Shown here piece after piece: positions 1 to 12,179 of a DNA stretch of 21,886 nucleotides. The notes under the pieces are model-generated. The model saw only the letters and a list, made by a program, of their open reading frames with translations, ran no database searches and was not told the DNA's origin. This DNA comes from Deinococcus sp. (GTDB lineage: Bacteria; Deinococcota; Deinococci; Deinococcales; Deinococcaceae). Numbering within the stretch: the first letter of the stretch is position 1; each line of letters starts with the position of its first letter. The stretch spans positions 1 to 21,886 of the forward strand of contig JAQBPF010000508.1 in assembly GCA_028287665.1 (NCBI GenBank), given 5' to 3'. The translations under genes and the position numbers were made by a program.

Positions 1-271
1 TCTTGGTCCACAGAAAAGTGTTCGTGTGGCTGAGCGGCAGAGGTAAATCCAGCAAGAACGCCTTTGGGCAACGGCTCAGGCTTGGGCTTAAAACGGCCAG
101 TCTGCACGGCCCAGTCGTAGGCGCTCATATCCAGCGGATACCAGGTCAACATTGCTTCAAAGCCCTGTTCTTTGACCCAAGCCTCGCCCAGTTCAAATGT
201 CGAGAATACGGCGGCAGACTGCCTTGCTCTATCGCCCAGAAAGACCCACACGCCGGGCAGATCTTCCCCGC

Positions 272-275
<4 letters not shown>
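1..275 (-). CDS. DUF7710-like small protein, partial (runs off the left edge)
   Basis: The minus-strand frame opens with GTG at 275-273 and stays open for 91 codons to the window edge, with no stop seen. The GTG shares four bases (GTGA) with the ispG stop codon, a typical translational coupling, so it is probably co-transcribed with ispG. Visible features are [17 protein letters not shown] near the N-terminus (residues 8-24), the tract [15 protein letters not shown] (43-57), and a His-containing end, [11 protein letters not shown] (77-87). From memory this matches the small DUF7710-type domain: a V-W-V-F-x-G start, a Y-P...Y-D-W-A middle and an H-x-H end. The function of that family is not known to me. 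No signal peptide or membrane segment is visible. The coding call is firm, the family name less so. Confidence 0.7.
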
Positions 276-1501
<1,226 letters not shown>

Positions 1502-1507
1502 GGCTCT

Positions 1508-1513
1508 AGTTTA
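1508..1513 (-). promoter_or_regulatory. Candidate leaderless -10 box of ispG
   Basis: TAAACT on the minus strand ends 6 bases before the ispG ATG. It fits the TANNNT -10 pattern of Deinococcus leaderless genes, where transcription starts at or next to the start codon. No convincing -35 box was found. Confidence 0.45.
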
Positions 1514-1586
1514 CGCGCGCCGGGGCGGGACGATTGGGAAAGAAGAGTAAATCGTGAGAGGAACGGGGATCGTGGAAAATGCAAAC

Positions 1587-1622
1587 ACAGGAACGGCGCT
1601 GATGCTCCCGCGCCGTTCCTGT
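1587..1622 (-). terminator. Intrinsic terminator after the first BMP gene
   Basis: A perfect 13-base inverted repeat, ACAGGAACGGCGC (1587-1599) with its complement at 1610-1622, leaves a 10-base loop. On the minus strand it is followed by GTTTGCATTTT, which is T-rich. It lies about 95 bases beyond the stop of the BMP gene at 1718-2830 and before the ispG promoter, so it should separate the two transcripts. The plus-strand side lacks a T-run. Confidence 0.7.
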
Positions 1623-1717
1623 TGATCGATCACTTGCCAAAAGCTTAAAAAGGCGGTGTGCTGAGTTAGAGCTTCACTTCTTCGGCCCCTCCGCCCTTCC
1701 CACGCTCTCCTCCCGCC

Positions 1718-2830
1718 TTACTGCACCGGAACCTTAATCACGCCGTCTGTCACCAGCTTCTGGATTTTTGTCAGGTCTTTTTCCATCTGCGGGGTAATCA
1801 GGGAACGGTTGGTCTTGTCGATCGACAGTTCGATGCCGCCGTTTTGCAGGGCAAAGCCGCGCTCGCCGGGTCGCCAGGGTCTGCCCGCCGCAATGTCGCT
1901 GAGGATGGCGTACACGGCGTTATCGGCCCGCTTGATGACGCTGGTCAGGGTATGGTTCAGGGTGGTGGGATCCACATCGGTATCGCCGTAGCGGTTCATG
2001 TTGCTTTCGGTTCCGATGGCGAATACAGGGCGGGTATCGCCTTTGCAGGTGCCTTTGTAGTCGTCGCTGCGGGGCACGGTTTTAAACACGTCGCTCCGGA
2101 AGGTCACGCCTTTGGGCAGGGTTTTGGCGTTCAGGCATTCCACGGTAATGGCCGCACTGACCACGCCCCGGCTACTGCTTCCGGCGGCGGCCAGCACAAT
2201 GTCTGCCCCTTTGGCAAACAGGCCTTTGGTCAGGGTGGTGGCCCCGAACATGTCGTTGGGTTTGGTCACGTTGGCCATCAGAACAGTGCATTTGGCACAC
2301 ACGAATTTCACGCCCGCAATAAAGCCCGCGCGGTATTTGATGGTCACAGGGTCGTTGCCCGCGCCCACCACGCCCAGGATTTGGGTGCTGCTGGCCTTGC
2401 CCGCCAGCGCACCTGCCAAAAATCCGCCCTCATGCTCGCGGAAGCGCAGGCCCGCCGTATTCAGGCCGCTGGGGAGGCTGTCCACGCCAATAAATTTGAC
2501 ATTCGGAAATTCTTTGGCCGTTTTGGTGAGGGCCGCCACGCTGACCCCGCCTACAGCCACCACCACTGTATTGGACCTGGCCGCGTCCCGAATCTGGGCC
2601 AGAGCGTCGTCGGAGCCCGACACGGCGTTGGACCCGAAGGCGATGCCGCTGTCGCGCACCACACGGTCCAGCCCATCCGAGGCACTCTGGTTGATGGCAT
2701 TGTCGGCCCGTCCCGCAGGATCGAACAGCAGCATCACGCTGGGCACAGGCGGGGCAGACACGGCGAGGCTGCTGCACAGCAACAGGGAACAACTCAGGAC
2801 AGCATGGCGGCCAGAAGGCAATGTTTTCAT
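1718..2830 (-). CDS. BMP/PnrA-family solute-binding protein, divergent paralog
   Basis: This is an exported binding protein of the BMP family, whose known members deliver nucleosides to ABC importers. The 370-residue product has an N-terminal signal sequence (hydrophobic to about residue 26, ending AVSA) without a convincing lipobox. It shares with its neighbour the blocks GLRFREHEGGFLAG, RAGFIAGVKF and KRADNAVYAIL. The family motif D-x-S-F-N-Q appears as DNAINQ (43-48), so the aromatic is lost and the ligand may differ. Cys178 and Cys181 form VCAKC; Cys232 and Cys262 match a Cys pair in both paralogs. The ATG at 2830 follows AAGGAG at 2834-2839, only 3 bases away. A paralog lies 138 bases upstream and no permease or ATPase is adjacent. 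Confidence 0.9.
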   Translation of the reverse strand: MKTLPSGRHAVLSCSLLLCSSLAVSAPPVPSVMLLFDPAGRADNAINQSASDGLDRVVRDSGIAFGSNAVSGSDDALAQIRDAARSNTVVVAVGGVSVAALTKTAKEFPNVKFIGVDSLPSGLNTAGLRFREHEGGFLAGALAGKASSTQILGVVGAGNDPVTIKYRAGFIAGVKFVCAKCTVLMANVTKPNDMFGATTLTKGLFAKGADIVLAAAGSSSRGVVSAAITVECLNAKTLPKGVTFRSDVFKTVPRSDDYKGTCKGDTRPVFAIGTESNMNRYGDTDVDPTTLNHTLTSVIKRADNAVYAILSDIAAGRPWRPGERGFALQNGGIELSIDKTNRSLITPQMEKDLTKIQKLVTDGVIKVPVQ

Positions 2831-2968
2831 ACGCTCCTTGCTCTGGCGTGCAGGAGCCGACCCAGGCGGTCAAAGCGTCACAGACGACAGAAGTGAGGGA
2901 TTTGGATTGTGAAGCGAAAACTTGACCTTTAGGCTAGCTGGCAGAGTAGTTCGCCAATCTTACTGACC

Positions 2969-4093
2969 CTACTGGGTGGGCACCTTAATGACCCCATCGG
3001 TAATGAGCTGCTCCACTTTCTTCAGGCTGGTTTCCAGGCTGGCCGGAATCAGGGCGCGGTTATAGCTGTCGATGGCCACGCTGACACCGCCGTTGCTGAG
3101 GCCGAAGGAACGGTCGCCGCCGCGCCAAGGGCGGTCTTCGGCATATTCCTTGACGATGGTATACACGGCGTTGTCGACTCGCTTGACCATGCTGGTCAGG
3201 CCGTGGTACAGGGTGGCGGCCTTCGTGTCAAAATCGCCCAGCGCATTCTGGTTGGTGTCTACGCCAATAAAAAACAGGGGGCGTGAGGCGGTGGTGCAGA
3301 GTTTTTTGTACACGGCGCTCTTGGCGACTGCGGCAAACAGATCGCTCTTAAACTTCACGCCTGCGGGCAGACTGCTGGCCTTGAGGCACGGCTGCGCCTT
3401 GATGTAATTCACCACGCCCTGACCGCTGGCCCCGGCTGCCGGAAAAATGATGTCTACGCCCTGTTTGGTCATGCTGGCGGCCAGAGCGGCAGCCGCTTTG
3501 GGATCATTGAATCCGGCACTGGTTTTGGAGACGAAAGCACTGACGACGCGGCAATTGGGGCAGGCAAACTTGACGCCTGCGGCATAGCCTGCGCGGAATT
3601 TCTGGATCACGGGCACATCTACGCCGCCCACAAAGCCCACGATGCCTGTACTGCTCTGCTTGCCTGCCAGATAGCCCACCAGAAAGCTGCCCTCCTGCTC
3701 CCGGAAGCGCAGGCCCACAGCGTTTTTGCCTTTGGGAAGGTCATCGACCACTGCAAATTTGTTGTCGCTGAAAGCCGCAGCAGTGGTGCTGATGGCGTCG
3801 TTGTTGGCGTATCCCACGCCGATGACCAGGCCGGAGCCGCCTTCGACCAATGGCGTCACCCCTTTGCCGATCTCGTCAGACTTCTTGGGTTGGGCCGTCT
3901 TGATGGTCAGGCCCAATTCCTTGGCGGCCCGCACGGCCCCCTCGTAGGCGGCCTGGTTAAATCCGCCGTCTTTGATTCCGCCCACATCAAAAGCCAGACC
4001 GATGGTCTGCGCCGGAGCCGCCCAGGCTGTGCCCAGCGCCACAGAAGCCACCGAGAGGGTCAACGAACGCCGCAGAGAAGAAGAGAGGGCCAT
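2969..4093 (-). CDS. BMP/PnrA-family solute-binding protein
   Basis: This exported protein of the BMP family is likely a nucleoside or related solute receptor for an ABC importer. I chose the ATG at 4093 (374 residues) because it gives a clean Sec signal: SSLRRS, a hydrophobic stretch, then AWA|APAQT near residue 26. An in-frame ATG at 4135 and an open frame up to 4222 exist but only add sequence ahead of the signal, and no start has a good Shine-Dalgarno sequence. The ligand motif is DVGGIKDGGFNQ (36-47). GLRFREQEGSFLVGYLAGK and GFVGGVDVPVIQKF are family blocks. It carries ACPNC (Cys178, Cys181) and a second pair, Cys236 and Cys266. There is no lipobox, although many BMP proteins are lipoproteins. 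It sits in tandem with the divergent paralog downstream. Confidence 0.9.
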   Translation of the reverse strand: MALSSSLRRSLTLSVASVALGTAWAAPAQTIGLAFDVGGIKDGGFNQAAYEGAVRAAKELGLTIKTAQPKKSDEIGKGVTPLVEGGSGLVIGVGYANNDAISTTAAAFSDNKFAVVDDLPKGKNAVGLRFREQEGSFLVGYLAGKQSSTGIVGFVGGVDVPVIQKFRAGYAAGVKFACPNCRVVSAFVSKTSAGFNDPKAAAALAASMTKQGVDIIFPAAGASGQGVVNYIKAQPCLKASSLPAGVKFKSDLFAAVAKSAVYKKLCTTASRPLFFIGVDTNQNALGDFDTKAATLYHGLTSMVKRVDNAVYTIVKEYAEDRPWRGGDRSFGLSNGGVSVAIDSYNRALIPASLETSLKKVEQLITDGVIKVPTQ

Positions 4094-4502
4094 GGACAGG
4101 ACCGTTGCTGGGCGAAGTGGGAAAGGAAGATTCATCGGTTGTATGCTGCCGCGCCCGTATTGACCCGCCCGTGCGTTTTCTTGCGCCCAGTGCGCCTGAG
4201 CGTGAAAAAAGCAGCAAATCACCCGCTGGGGGTAGTGGTGTCGAGCTGGCGGCTGAGCTGGTCAGGCGGCGTGCGGAGGCACTCACCTGAACGCCTGAGC
4301 CCTGCCTGTCCTCTTGACCACCGCGCCCCTTTCGACCACACTACATTCCGTATCATCTGAGCGCCGCACAACCTACAGGCAACGCTTGCCCTCTGGCACG
4401 ACCTTCTTCTGCACCGAGTTTCCACTGTGCAGGCGGGCCGTGCCAGACGTCTTTCTGATGGCTTTTTCCCTCTTTCCCCTCACGCTTTCCGGAGGATTCC
4501 CC
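4094..4502. other. 409-base non-coding region between divergent genes
   Basis: This stretch separates the minus-strand BMP gene from the plus-strand glycosidase and should hold both promoters. I see no convincing gene. Short open frames here have no start signals or family features. Plus-strand fragments that resemble promoter boxes are TTGACC at 4314-4319, TACATT at 4342-4347 and TATCAT at 4351-4356, but no pair has normal 16-18 base spacing. If the BMP gene starts at 4135, the region is 42 bases shorter. Confidence 0.6.
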
Positions 4503-6350
4503 ATGACCCAGACCGCTGCTTTCGATTCCATTCTGAGTGCCCAGCATGACCACACGCCCGCCTATACTTCCCGGCTGGGCGCAGCACTGGGCCAGAGCGT
4601 GACTGTGCGAATGAGAACCACCCTGCCCGTGACGGCGGTACGGCTGCGGGTGGTACAGGTCGGTGAGATTGAGAGCTTCGCGGCGCGGGAAGTGGCCGGA
4701 CTGGCCGGAGTTGATTGGAACGGCGAAGGCCGTTGGTTCGAGGCCGAGTTGCCCCTGCACAGTGCCCGCGTGCGCTACGCCTGGACACTGGATCTGCCCG
4801 GCGACCACCTCAACCTGACCGCGTTGGGGCTGCACCACACCCGCCGGGGCTTTCGCAACTGGTTTCAGTATCTGGCAGGCCACAGCGCTCCGGAATGGGC
4901 CTGGCGCAGCGTGTTTTACCAGATCTTCCCCGACCGTTTCCGCAACGGCGACCCCGCCAACGATGTACAGACTGGGGAGTACATCTACGAGGGCCGCCCG
5001 GTGGAGCATGTGGAATGGAACACGCCCGTAGACGCGCACGGCGACATTCACGCGCATTACGGGGGCGACCTGAACGGCGTGACGCAGGCTCTCCCCTATC
5101 TCACCGATCTGGGCATCAATGCACTCTGGCTCACGCCTATTTTTGTTTCTCCCTCCAACCACCGCTACGACATCACCGATTACCGCCGGGTCGATCCCCA
5201 CCTGGGCGGCGACGCGGCGTGGGACGAATTAGCAGTGGCAGCAGAGGCAGCGGGCGTAAAGCTGGTGCTGGACGGCGTGTTCAACCATATGGGCAACGAA
5301 AATGCACTGTTTCAGGCGGCGCTGCAGGATGAGGCGGCCCCCGAACGCGGCCTGTTTACGTGGCGCGATGAACCCGGCAAACCGCCCTATCACGCCTTTT
5401 TTGATGTGCCTACTCTGCCCAAAATTGATTACCGCAATGAACTGGCCGTGCAGGAATTCCTGAGCGGTGAAGAAAGTGTGGTGCGCCACTGGCTGCGGCG
5501 GGGTGCGGCGGGCTGGCGGCTGGACGTGGCCCACATGATCGGCACAGGCGGCACCGACGAAGACAATCTACCTCTGCACCGCGCCCTGAAATCGGCGGCA
5601 CGGCAGGAAAAGGACGATGCCTTCATTTTCGGGGAGCGCTTTTTTGACCCCGAACACGCGCTGGACGGGCAGGGTGAGGACAGCGCCATGAACTACCACG
5701 GCTTTGGCCTGCCCGTGATGCAGTGGCTGAGCGGGGCCACCTACTTTTCGGAACCCAGCCAGTTGGCGGGGCCGGAAGTGGCCGAAATCCTCTGGGACGC
5801 CTACCACGCGCTGCCGCCGCAGGTGGGCCTGAGCATGGTGAACCTGCTGGAATCGCACGATATCGGGCGGGCCATGTACCGGGTGGGCAATGACCGCACG
5901 CGCTTTCTGGCGGCCTTTACGCTGCTGATGGGGTACGCGGGCGTGCCCTGCACCTACTACGGCACCGAGGTGGGCGTGTCCCAGAGCCGCTCCGGAAATA
6001 TGCCGTGGTGCCGCGAGCCGATGCCCTGGGACGAGGCCCGCTGGGACACCGATCTCCGCGCCAAAGTGAAGGCCCTGATTCATGTTCGCCGCACCACACA
6101 CGCCCTTCAGGAAGGCAATCTGCGGTTCCTGCACGCCGAGGCCGATGCCATCGCCTACCTGCGCGAATACACGCACGCAGACGGACGCACCGAACGCGCC
6201 GCCGTGTGCGCCAGCCGCCGCACCGAAGCGCACCAAATCACCCTGACGCTCCCCGCCGGAGCATGGCGCGACGCATTGACGGGCGAGGTATTGACGGGCG
6301 GAGAAGTGACGCTGGATGCGGTGGGCGGGCGGTTGCTGCTTCAGGGGTGA
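4503..6350 (+). CDS. GH13 alpha-glycosidase (maltodextrin glucosidase / neopullulanase type)
   Basis: This enzyme hydrolyses alpha-1,4 (and possibly alpha-1,6) bonds of maltodextrins or cyclodextrins. It has no signal peptide, so it should act in the cytoplasm on imported oligosaccharides. The 615 residues comprise an N-terminal beta-rich domain of about 130 residues (CBM34-like by position), then the barrel, which opens with SVFYQIFPDRFRNGDP. The four GH13 regions are visible: DGVFNH (257-262), GWRLDVAHM with nucleophile Asp341, FGERF with acid/base Glu378, and ESHDIGR with His452 and Asp453. A C-terminal beta domain follows. I chose the ATG at 4503 because GGAGG lies 7 bases upstream; the open frame reaches back to 4314. 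The subfamily (GH13_20 or 21) is inferred. Confidence 0.92.
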   Translation: MTQTAAFDSILSAQHDHTPAYTSRLGAALGQSVTVRMRTTLPVTAVRLRVVQVGEIESFAAREVAGLAGVDWNGEGRWFEAELPLHSARVRYAWTLDLPGDHLNLTALGLHHTRRGFRNWFQYLAGHSAPEWAWRSVFYQIFPDRFRNGDPANDVQTGEYIYEGRPVEHVEWNTPVDAHGDIHAHYGGDLNGVTQALPYLTDLGINALWLTPIFVSPSNHRYDITDYRRVDPHLGGDAAWDELAVAAEAAGVKLVLDGVFNHMGNENALFQAALQDEAAPERGLFTWRDEPGKPPYHAFFDVPTLPKIDYRNELAVQEFLSGEESVVRHWLRRGAAGWRLDVAHMIGTGGTDEDNLPLHRALKSAARQEKDDAFIFGERFFDPEHALDGQGEDSAMNYHGFGLPVMQWLSGATYFSEPSQLAGPEVAEILWDAYHALPPQVGLSMVNLLESHDIGRAMYRVGNDRTRFLAAFTLLMGYAGVPCTYYGTEVGVSQSRSGNMPWCREPMPWDEARWDTDLRAKVKALIHVRRTTHALQEGNLRFLHAEADAIAYLREYTHADGRTERAAVCASRRTEAHQITLTLPAGAWRDALTGEVLTGGEVTLDAVGGRLLLQG

Positions 6351-6381
6351 TAACACCGATTTATAAACGGAATGAACTCCC

Positions 6382-6951
6382 TCACCCTTGAGGGGGGAGG
6401 GTTGGGGAGGGGGTGAATGAGCGAAGCGATTGCTCATTCACCAGCGCCCCCACCCAAGCCGCAGCCGCTCCCGGCGAACGCAACCGAATGACCCTCAGAT
6501 GCGGAAACTGGGCGATCTGCTGGGGCGTTTCGCGCCGACGTTTCCAGTGGGTGCGGAAAAACCACGGCAAGACACTCTCCCGCGAAAACTGCCCGCGCAG
6601 GCTTTCGCGGTTGCCGTTCCAGAGTTCCTCCTGCGACAAGGTTCGTCGCACGGTACGTGTCAGCAAGCGCCAGAACACGACCTGCCCCGGATAATCCAGC
6701 CACACCAACGTATCGGCCCGCGCCCAGCCGATGTCCCGCGCCTTGCTGTAATTGCCGTCCATGACCCAGGCACTCTGGGCCGTAAACGCGGCGACTTCTG
6801 CCCGGAACTGCTCGGTGGGCGCGGCCTGCCAACCGGGTTGATGGTTCCAGGCATCCTGCTCGCCGTGTGGCAGGCCCAAACGCCCGGCAATAGCCCGCGC
6901 CAACGTGGTTTTGCCACTGCCTGTGGTTCCGATCACCAAAATGCGCTGCAC
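6382..6951 (-). CDS. P-loop kinase-like protein (adenylate kinase / 'topology modulation' type)
   Basis: This 189-residue nucleotide-binding protein resembles small P-loop NMP-kinase-like proteins often annotated as 'DNA topology modulation protein' or AAA family; the substrate is unknown. Walker A is visible as GTTGSGKTT (8-16). Later blocks typical of the group are AWVMDGNYSKARD (61-73), LVWLDYP (82-88) and RTLSQEELWNGNRESLR (103-119). I chose the GTG at 6951 because it puts the beta-strand QRILVIG directly before the P-loop; the frame stays open upstream to 7224 but reads as non-coding. No Shine-Dalgarno sequence is present. TATGCT (6963-6968) lies 11 bases upstream. The last 17 or so codons run through a palindromic repeat and a G-rich tract, so the natural C-terminus probably ended near AWVGALVNE. 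Confidence 0.8.
   Translation of the reverse strand: MQRILVIGTTGSGKTTLARAIAGRLGLPHGEQDAWNHQPGWQAAPTEQFRAEVAAFTAQSAWVMDGNYSKARDIGWARADTLVWLDYPGQVVFWRLLTRTVRRTLSQEELWNGNRESLRGQFSRESVLPWFFRTHWKRRRETPQQIAQFPHLRVIRLRSPGAAAAWVGALVNEQSLRSFTPSPTLPPQG
6412..6442. repeat. Palindromic repeat with GCGAAGC core, within the kinase 3' end
   Basis: An 11-base inverted repeat, GGTGAATGAGC (6412-6422), pairs with its complement at 6432-6442 around a 9-base loop. GCGAAGC at 6421-6427 is a sequence known to fold as a very stable DNA mini-hairpin. A G-rich tract precedes it (6390-6413). The palindrome lies between convergent genes and could help end the glycosidase transcript, but no T-run follows on the plus strand. 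It resembles the short intergenic repeats common in bacterial genomes; no second copy is in this window. Confidence 0.65.
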
Positions 6952-7112
6952 CGGGACAGGAAAGCATAGGCGGGCGCAGGGAGAAATAGGCCGATTGACG
7001 GAGGGCGGCGTCTCAACCGTCTCTCTTCTTGCCAGACACAGAGATTCTGAGACCACCACGCCTCTCCCATTGCCTACAGCCCACAACCCACTCCCCATTT
7101 CTCCGCCTGAGT

Positions 7113-7118
7113 TACACT
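7113..7118 (+). promoter_or_regulatory. Candidate leaderless -10 box
   Basis: TACACT ends 8 bases before the ATG at 7127, and no Shine-Dalgarno sequence lies between them. The same hexamer occurs at similar positions before the genes at 8071 (minus) and 17353 (plus). Confidence 0.45.
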
Positions 7119-7126
7119 TGTGCCAC

Positions 7127-7507
<381 letters not shown>

Positions 7508-7550
7508 AAAAACCGTGAGTGGGAGGTGGCCAGGAGTGAGAGGGAGAAGA

Positions 7551-7592
7551 AAAGGGCAAAACTCCGGTTGAATTCCGGTGGTTTTGCCCTTT
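7551..7592. terminator. Bidirectional intrinsic terminator
   Basis: A long hairpin runs from AAAGGGCAAAAC (7551-7562) to GTTTTGCCCTTT (7581-7592), continues inward through a T-G wobble, a one-base bulge and CCGG/CCGG, and closes on TTGAATT. T-tracts are present on both sides (TTTCC on plus, TTTCTTCTC on minus). It sits between two converging genes (stops at 7507 and 7613) and should end both. Confidence 0.8.
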
Positions 7593-7612
7593 CCACTCAC
7601 CACTGACAGGTT

Positions 7613-8071
7613 TTAAAGCACGGTAAATGCAAAAAACCCCGCCCCTACGCCCAGCAGCGTGCCTATTCCGACTTCTAGATACGTGTGACCCAGCAGAACC
7701 CGCAACGGCAAGGGCGCAAACCCCTCGCGTACCACGGCCCGCAGTTCATCAACCAGTTCATTCAGCAGGCGGGCCTGCATGCCGCTGCTGTGGCGGACTC
7801 CGGTGGCGTCGTACATCACGATCAGGGCAAAAACGGCACTGGCCGCAAAGAGGGGGCTGCCCACGCCCTGGGTCAGACCGATGCCCGTGGTCAGCGCCGC
7901 CACCATGGCCGAGTGACTGCTGGGCATTCCGCCCGTTTCCATAAAGGCAGCGGGCCGCCAACGCCGCTCGATCATCAGAATGAGAAGCACTTTGAGAACC
8001 TGTGCGCCTGTGGAGGCCAGCACAGCCGTCAGCAACCAGCGGTTTCCGAGAAGTTCAGCGAACGTATTCAC
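7613..8071 (-). CDS. Divergent PAP2 family membrane protein (YuiD/DUF212-like)
   Basis: This small integral membrane protein is related to PAP2 phosphatases; the YuiD/DUF212 family has no established reaction. The 152-residue product shows the family blocks GGMPSSHSA (47-55), YDATGVRHSSGMQA (87-100) and LGHTYLEVGIGTLLG near the C-terminus. There are about four hydrophobic helices (around residues 12-33, 55-70, 73-88 and 130-152). The start is GTG at 8071. TACACT lies 9 bases upstream (8081-8086) and there is no Shine-Dalgarno sequence, so it may be leaderless. It follows folD by 71 bases on the same strand and may have its own promoter. A bidirectional terminator lies downstream. Confidence 0.88.
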   Translation of the reverse strand: MNTFAELLGNRWLLTAVLASTGAQVLKVLLILMIERRWRPAAFMETGGMPSSHSAMVAALTTGIGLTQGVGSPLFAASAVFALIVMYDATGVRHSSGMQARLLNELVDELRAVVREGFAPLPLRVLLGHTYLEVGIGTLLGVGAGFFAFTVL

Positions 8072-8080
8072 GCGGTGTTC

Positions 8081-8086
8081 AGTGTA
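8081..8086 (-). promoter_or_regulatory. Candidate leaderless -10 box of the PAP2-like gene
   Basis: TACACT on the minus strand ends 9 bases before the GTG start at 8071, in the short gap after folD. No Shine-Dalgarno sequence is present. A -35 box is not evident. Confidence 0.35.
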
Positions 8087-8142
8087 GCGGTAGAAAAGAA
8101 TTGCACTCAGTTCCAGTTTGCACAGGAGGCGTCGGCCCCAGC

Positions 8143-9038
8143 CTAGGCGCGTGCAGCACGCTGCATTTCTGCGGCCGTGACGGTATTTGCCAGCAGTTGC
8201 GCGATGGTCAGTGGCCCCACGCCGCCCGGCACCGGGGTCAATGCGCCCGCCACCGCCGCCACGTCAGGGTGAACGTCGCCCGTCAGATGGCCCTTGCCTT
8301 CTGCATTCACCACTCGGTTGATGCCCACATCCACGACAGTAGCTCCGGGCTTCACCATATCGGGCGTGATCAGGTGAGCGCGGCCCACAGCGGCAAACAG
8401 CAGATCGGCTTCACGGGTGACTGCACCGAGGTCAGGGGTGCGGCTGTGGGCTACGGTGACGGTAGCGTGGGCATTGAGCAACATGGCCGCCAGGGGTCGC
8501 CCGACAATGTGACTGCGGCCCACGATCACGGCCCGCGTGCCCGCGACAGCAATCCCGTAATGGCCCAGCATGTACATGATTCCAGCAGGTGTACAGGGGG
8601 CCAGAACGGGGCGGCCCGCCCACAGTTCGCCCACATTCACCGGATGAAAGCCGTCCACATCCTTACGCGGGTCGATGGCGTGCAGCACAGCCTGTTCGGA
8701 CACATGGGCTGGCAGGGGCAATTGCACCAGAATCCCGTTCACGGTGTGATCGGCGTTCAGGCGGGCCACCAGGGCCAACAGTTCAGCCTGCGAGGTGGTT
8801 TCAGGCAGCGCGTACACGGTGCTTTGCAGTCCCACCTCCCGCGCCTTGCGGTCCTTGCCGCGCACATAGCTGACACTGGCCGGGTCCTCGCCCAGCCGCA
8901 CGATAGACAGGTGCGGGGGCGAGTCCAACCGGGCGGCACGGGCGGCAGCATCGGCCAGAAGCGCGGCGGCAGCGGGTGGCCCCGGCAACGGGCGAGCCAC
9001 CGCGCCGCCAGAAGAAGTCAAACCTGAAGAACCGTCAG

Positions 9039-9042
<4 letters not shown>
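8143..9042 (-). CDS. folD: Bifunctional methylenetetrahydrofolate dehydrogenase / cyclohydrolase (FolD)
   Basis: FolD interconverts 5,10-methylene-THF, 5,10-methenyl-THF and 10-formyl-THF with NADP in the cytoplasm, supplying one-carbon units for purines and fMet-tRNA. The 299-residue protein shows [14 protein letters not shown] (Tyr59, catalytic Lys63), QLPLPAHV (107-114), KDVDGFHP, the nucleotide-binding GRSHIVGRP (175-183), and the C-terminal [10 protein letters not shown] (270-279). The N-terminus is slightly long: about 15 low-complexity residues precede the conserved ARPLPGPP. The ATG at 9042 overlaps the nusB stop by 4 bases (ATGA), so translation is coupled. It is the third gene of the asp23-nusB-folD operon. 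Confidence 0.97.
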
Positions 9043-9535
<493 letters not shown>

Positions 9536-9539
<4 letters not shown>

Positions 9540-9907
9540 GCGTGGCCCCCTTTGGGCAAAGTAACGTCCAGCACGGTCACGTTCACGGCTTTCACCTTTA
9601 AACCCGTCATCAGCTCCACGTTTTCACAGACAGCCCGCTGGGCCTGCGCGGCCAGCCCGGTCAGGTTACGGCCAAATTCGATGTTCAGGCCCACATCCAC
9701 CGTCACGGCCTGCCCTTCACGGGTCACTTTCAGGGCGCGGGGACGGCGGGGATTGCCCTGATTCCGCAGCACTTCGCCCACATTCAGCGAGGCGTGCGCG
9801 ACTTCTATACCTTCGATGCCTTCCAGCGTGGCCTGCGCGATATCGGTCAGGACGTTGCGGCTAATTTCGACTTCGGGGAAAGACGGTTGGGGGGTGTTGT
9901 TCGCCAT
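9536..9907 (-). CDS. Asp23/Gls24 family envelope stress response protein
   Basis: This is a 123-residue cytoplasmic protein of the Asp23/Gls24 family. In Firmicutes these proteins assemble at the membrane and respond to envelope or alkaline stress; the role in Deinococcus is unknown to me. Typical features are an early [27 protein letters not shown] and a later [26 protein letters not shown], ending [14 protein letters not shown]. The ATG at 9907 is chosen because GGAGG lies 8 bases upstream; the frame is open back to 10096, but that part overlaps the promoter and reads as non-coding. It is the first gene of the operon, with a 4-base overlap into nusB. The order asp23-nusB-folD is also known from Firmicutes. 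Confidence 0.93.
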
Positions 9908-9956
9908 GCTTGATGCCTCCACACGGCCCGCGTACAACTGGGCCGCCAATAGGCAC

Positions 9957-9962
9957 AGTGTA
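9957..9962 (-). promoter_or_regulatory. Candidate -10 box of the asp23-nusB-folD operon
   Basis: TACACT on the minus strand lies about 50 bases upstream of the Asp23 ATG. That would give a leader of roughly 40 bases containing the GGAGG ribosome site. The hexamer equals the -10 candidates elsewhere in this window. No clear -35 box was found. Confidence 0.35.
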
Positions 9963-10101
9963 ACGGTGGAGAAAGACCGGGAGTGGAGTGTGAACCGTAC
10001 AAAGGGAGAAAAGAGGGCCTGACAAAAGGCAATAGCTTGCTCCGGGCACCGCCGAACAGCAACAGCAGGAGGCGTTTGAGGCTGCCCACCGCACACCGCC
10101 T

Positions 10102-12174
<2,073 letters not shown>

Positions 12175-12179
12175 GCAGG

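Noticed and set aside
1844..2912. Plus-strand open frames opposite the first BMP gene
   Set aside because: Same reasoning: the minus strand encodes a recognisable BMP protein and the opposite frames are His/Gly/Ala-rich with no supporting signals.
2969..4222. Longer start (position 4222) for the second BMP gene
   Set aside because: It would place about 43 residues ahead of a normal signal peptide, which is not expected for an exported binding protein.
4314..4356. Promoter boxes TTGACC, TACATT and TATCAT before the glycosidase
   Set aside because: No combination has 16-18 base spacing (about 22 and 31 are found), so I only noted them in the intergenic description.
10026..10040. Possible terminator (GCAAGCTATTGC then TTTTG, minus strand) after ligA
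   Set aside because: The stem has only four base pairs and lies about 60 bases beyond the ligA stop; not convincing.
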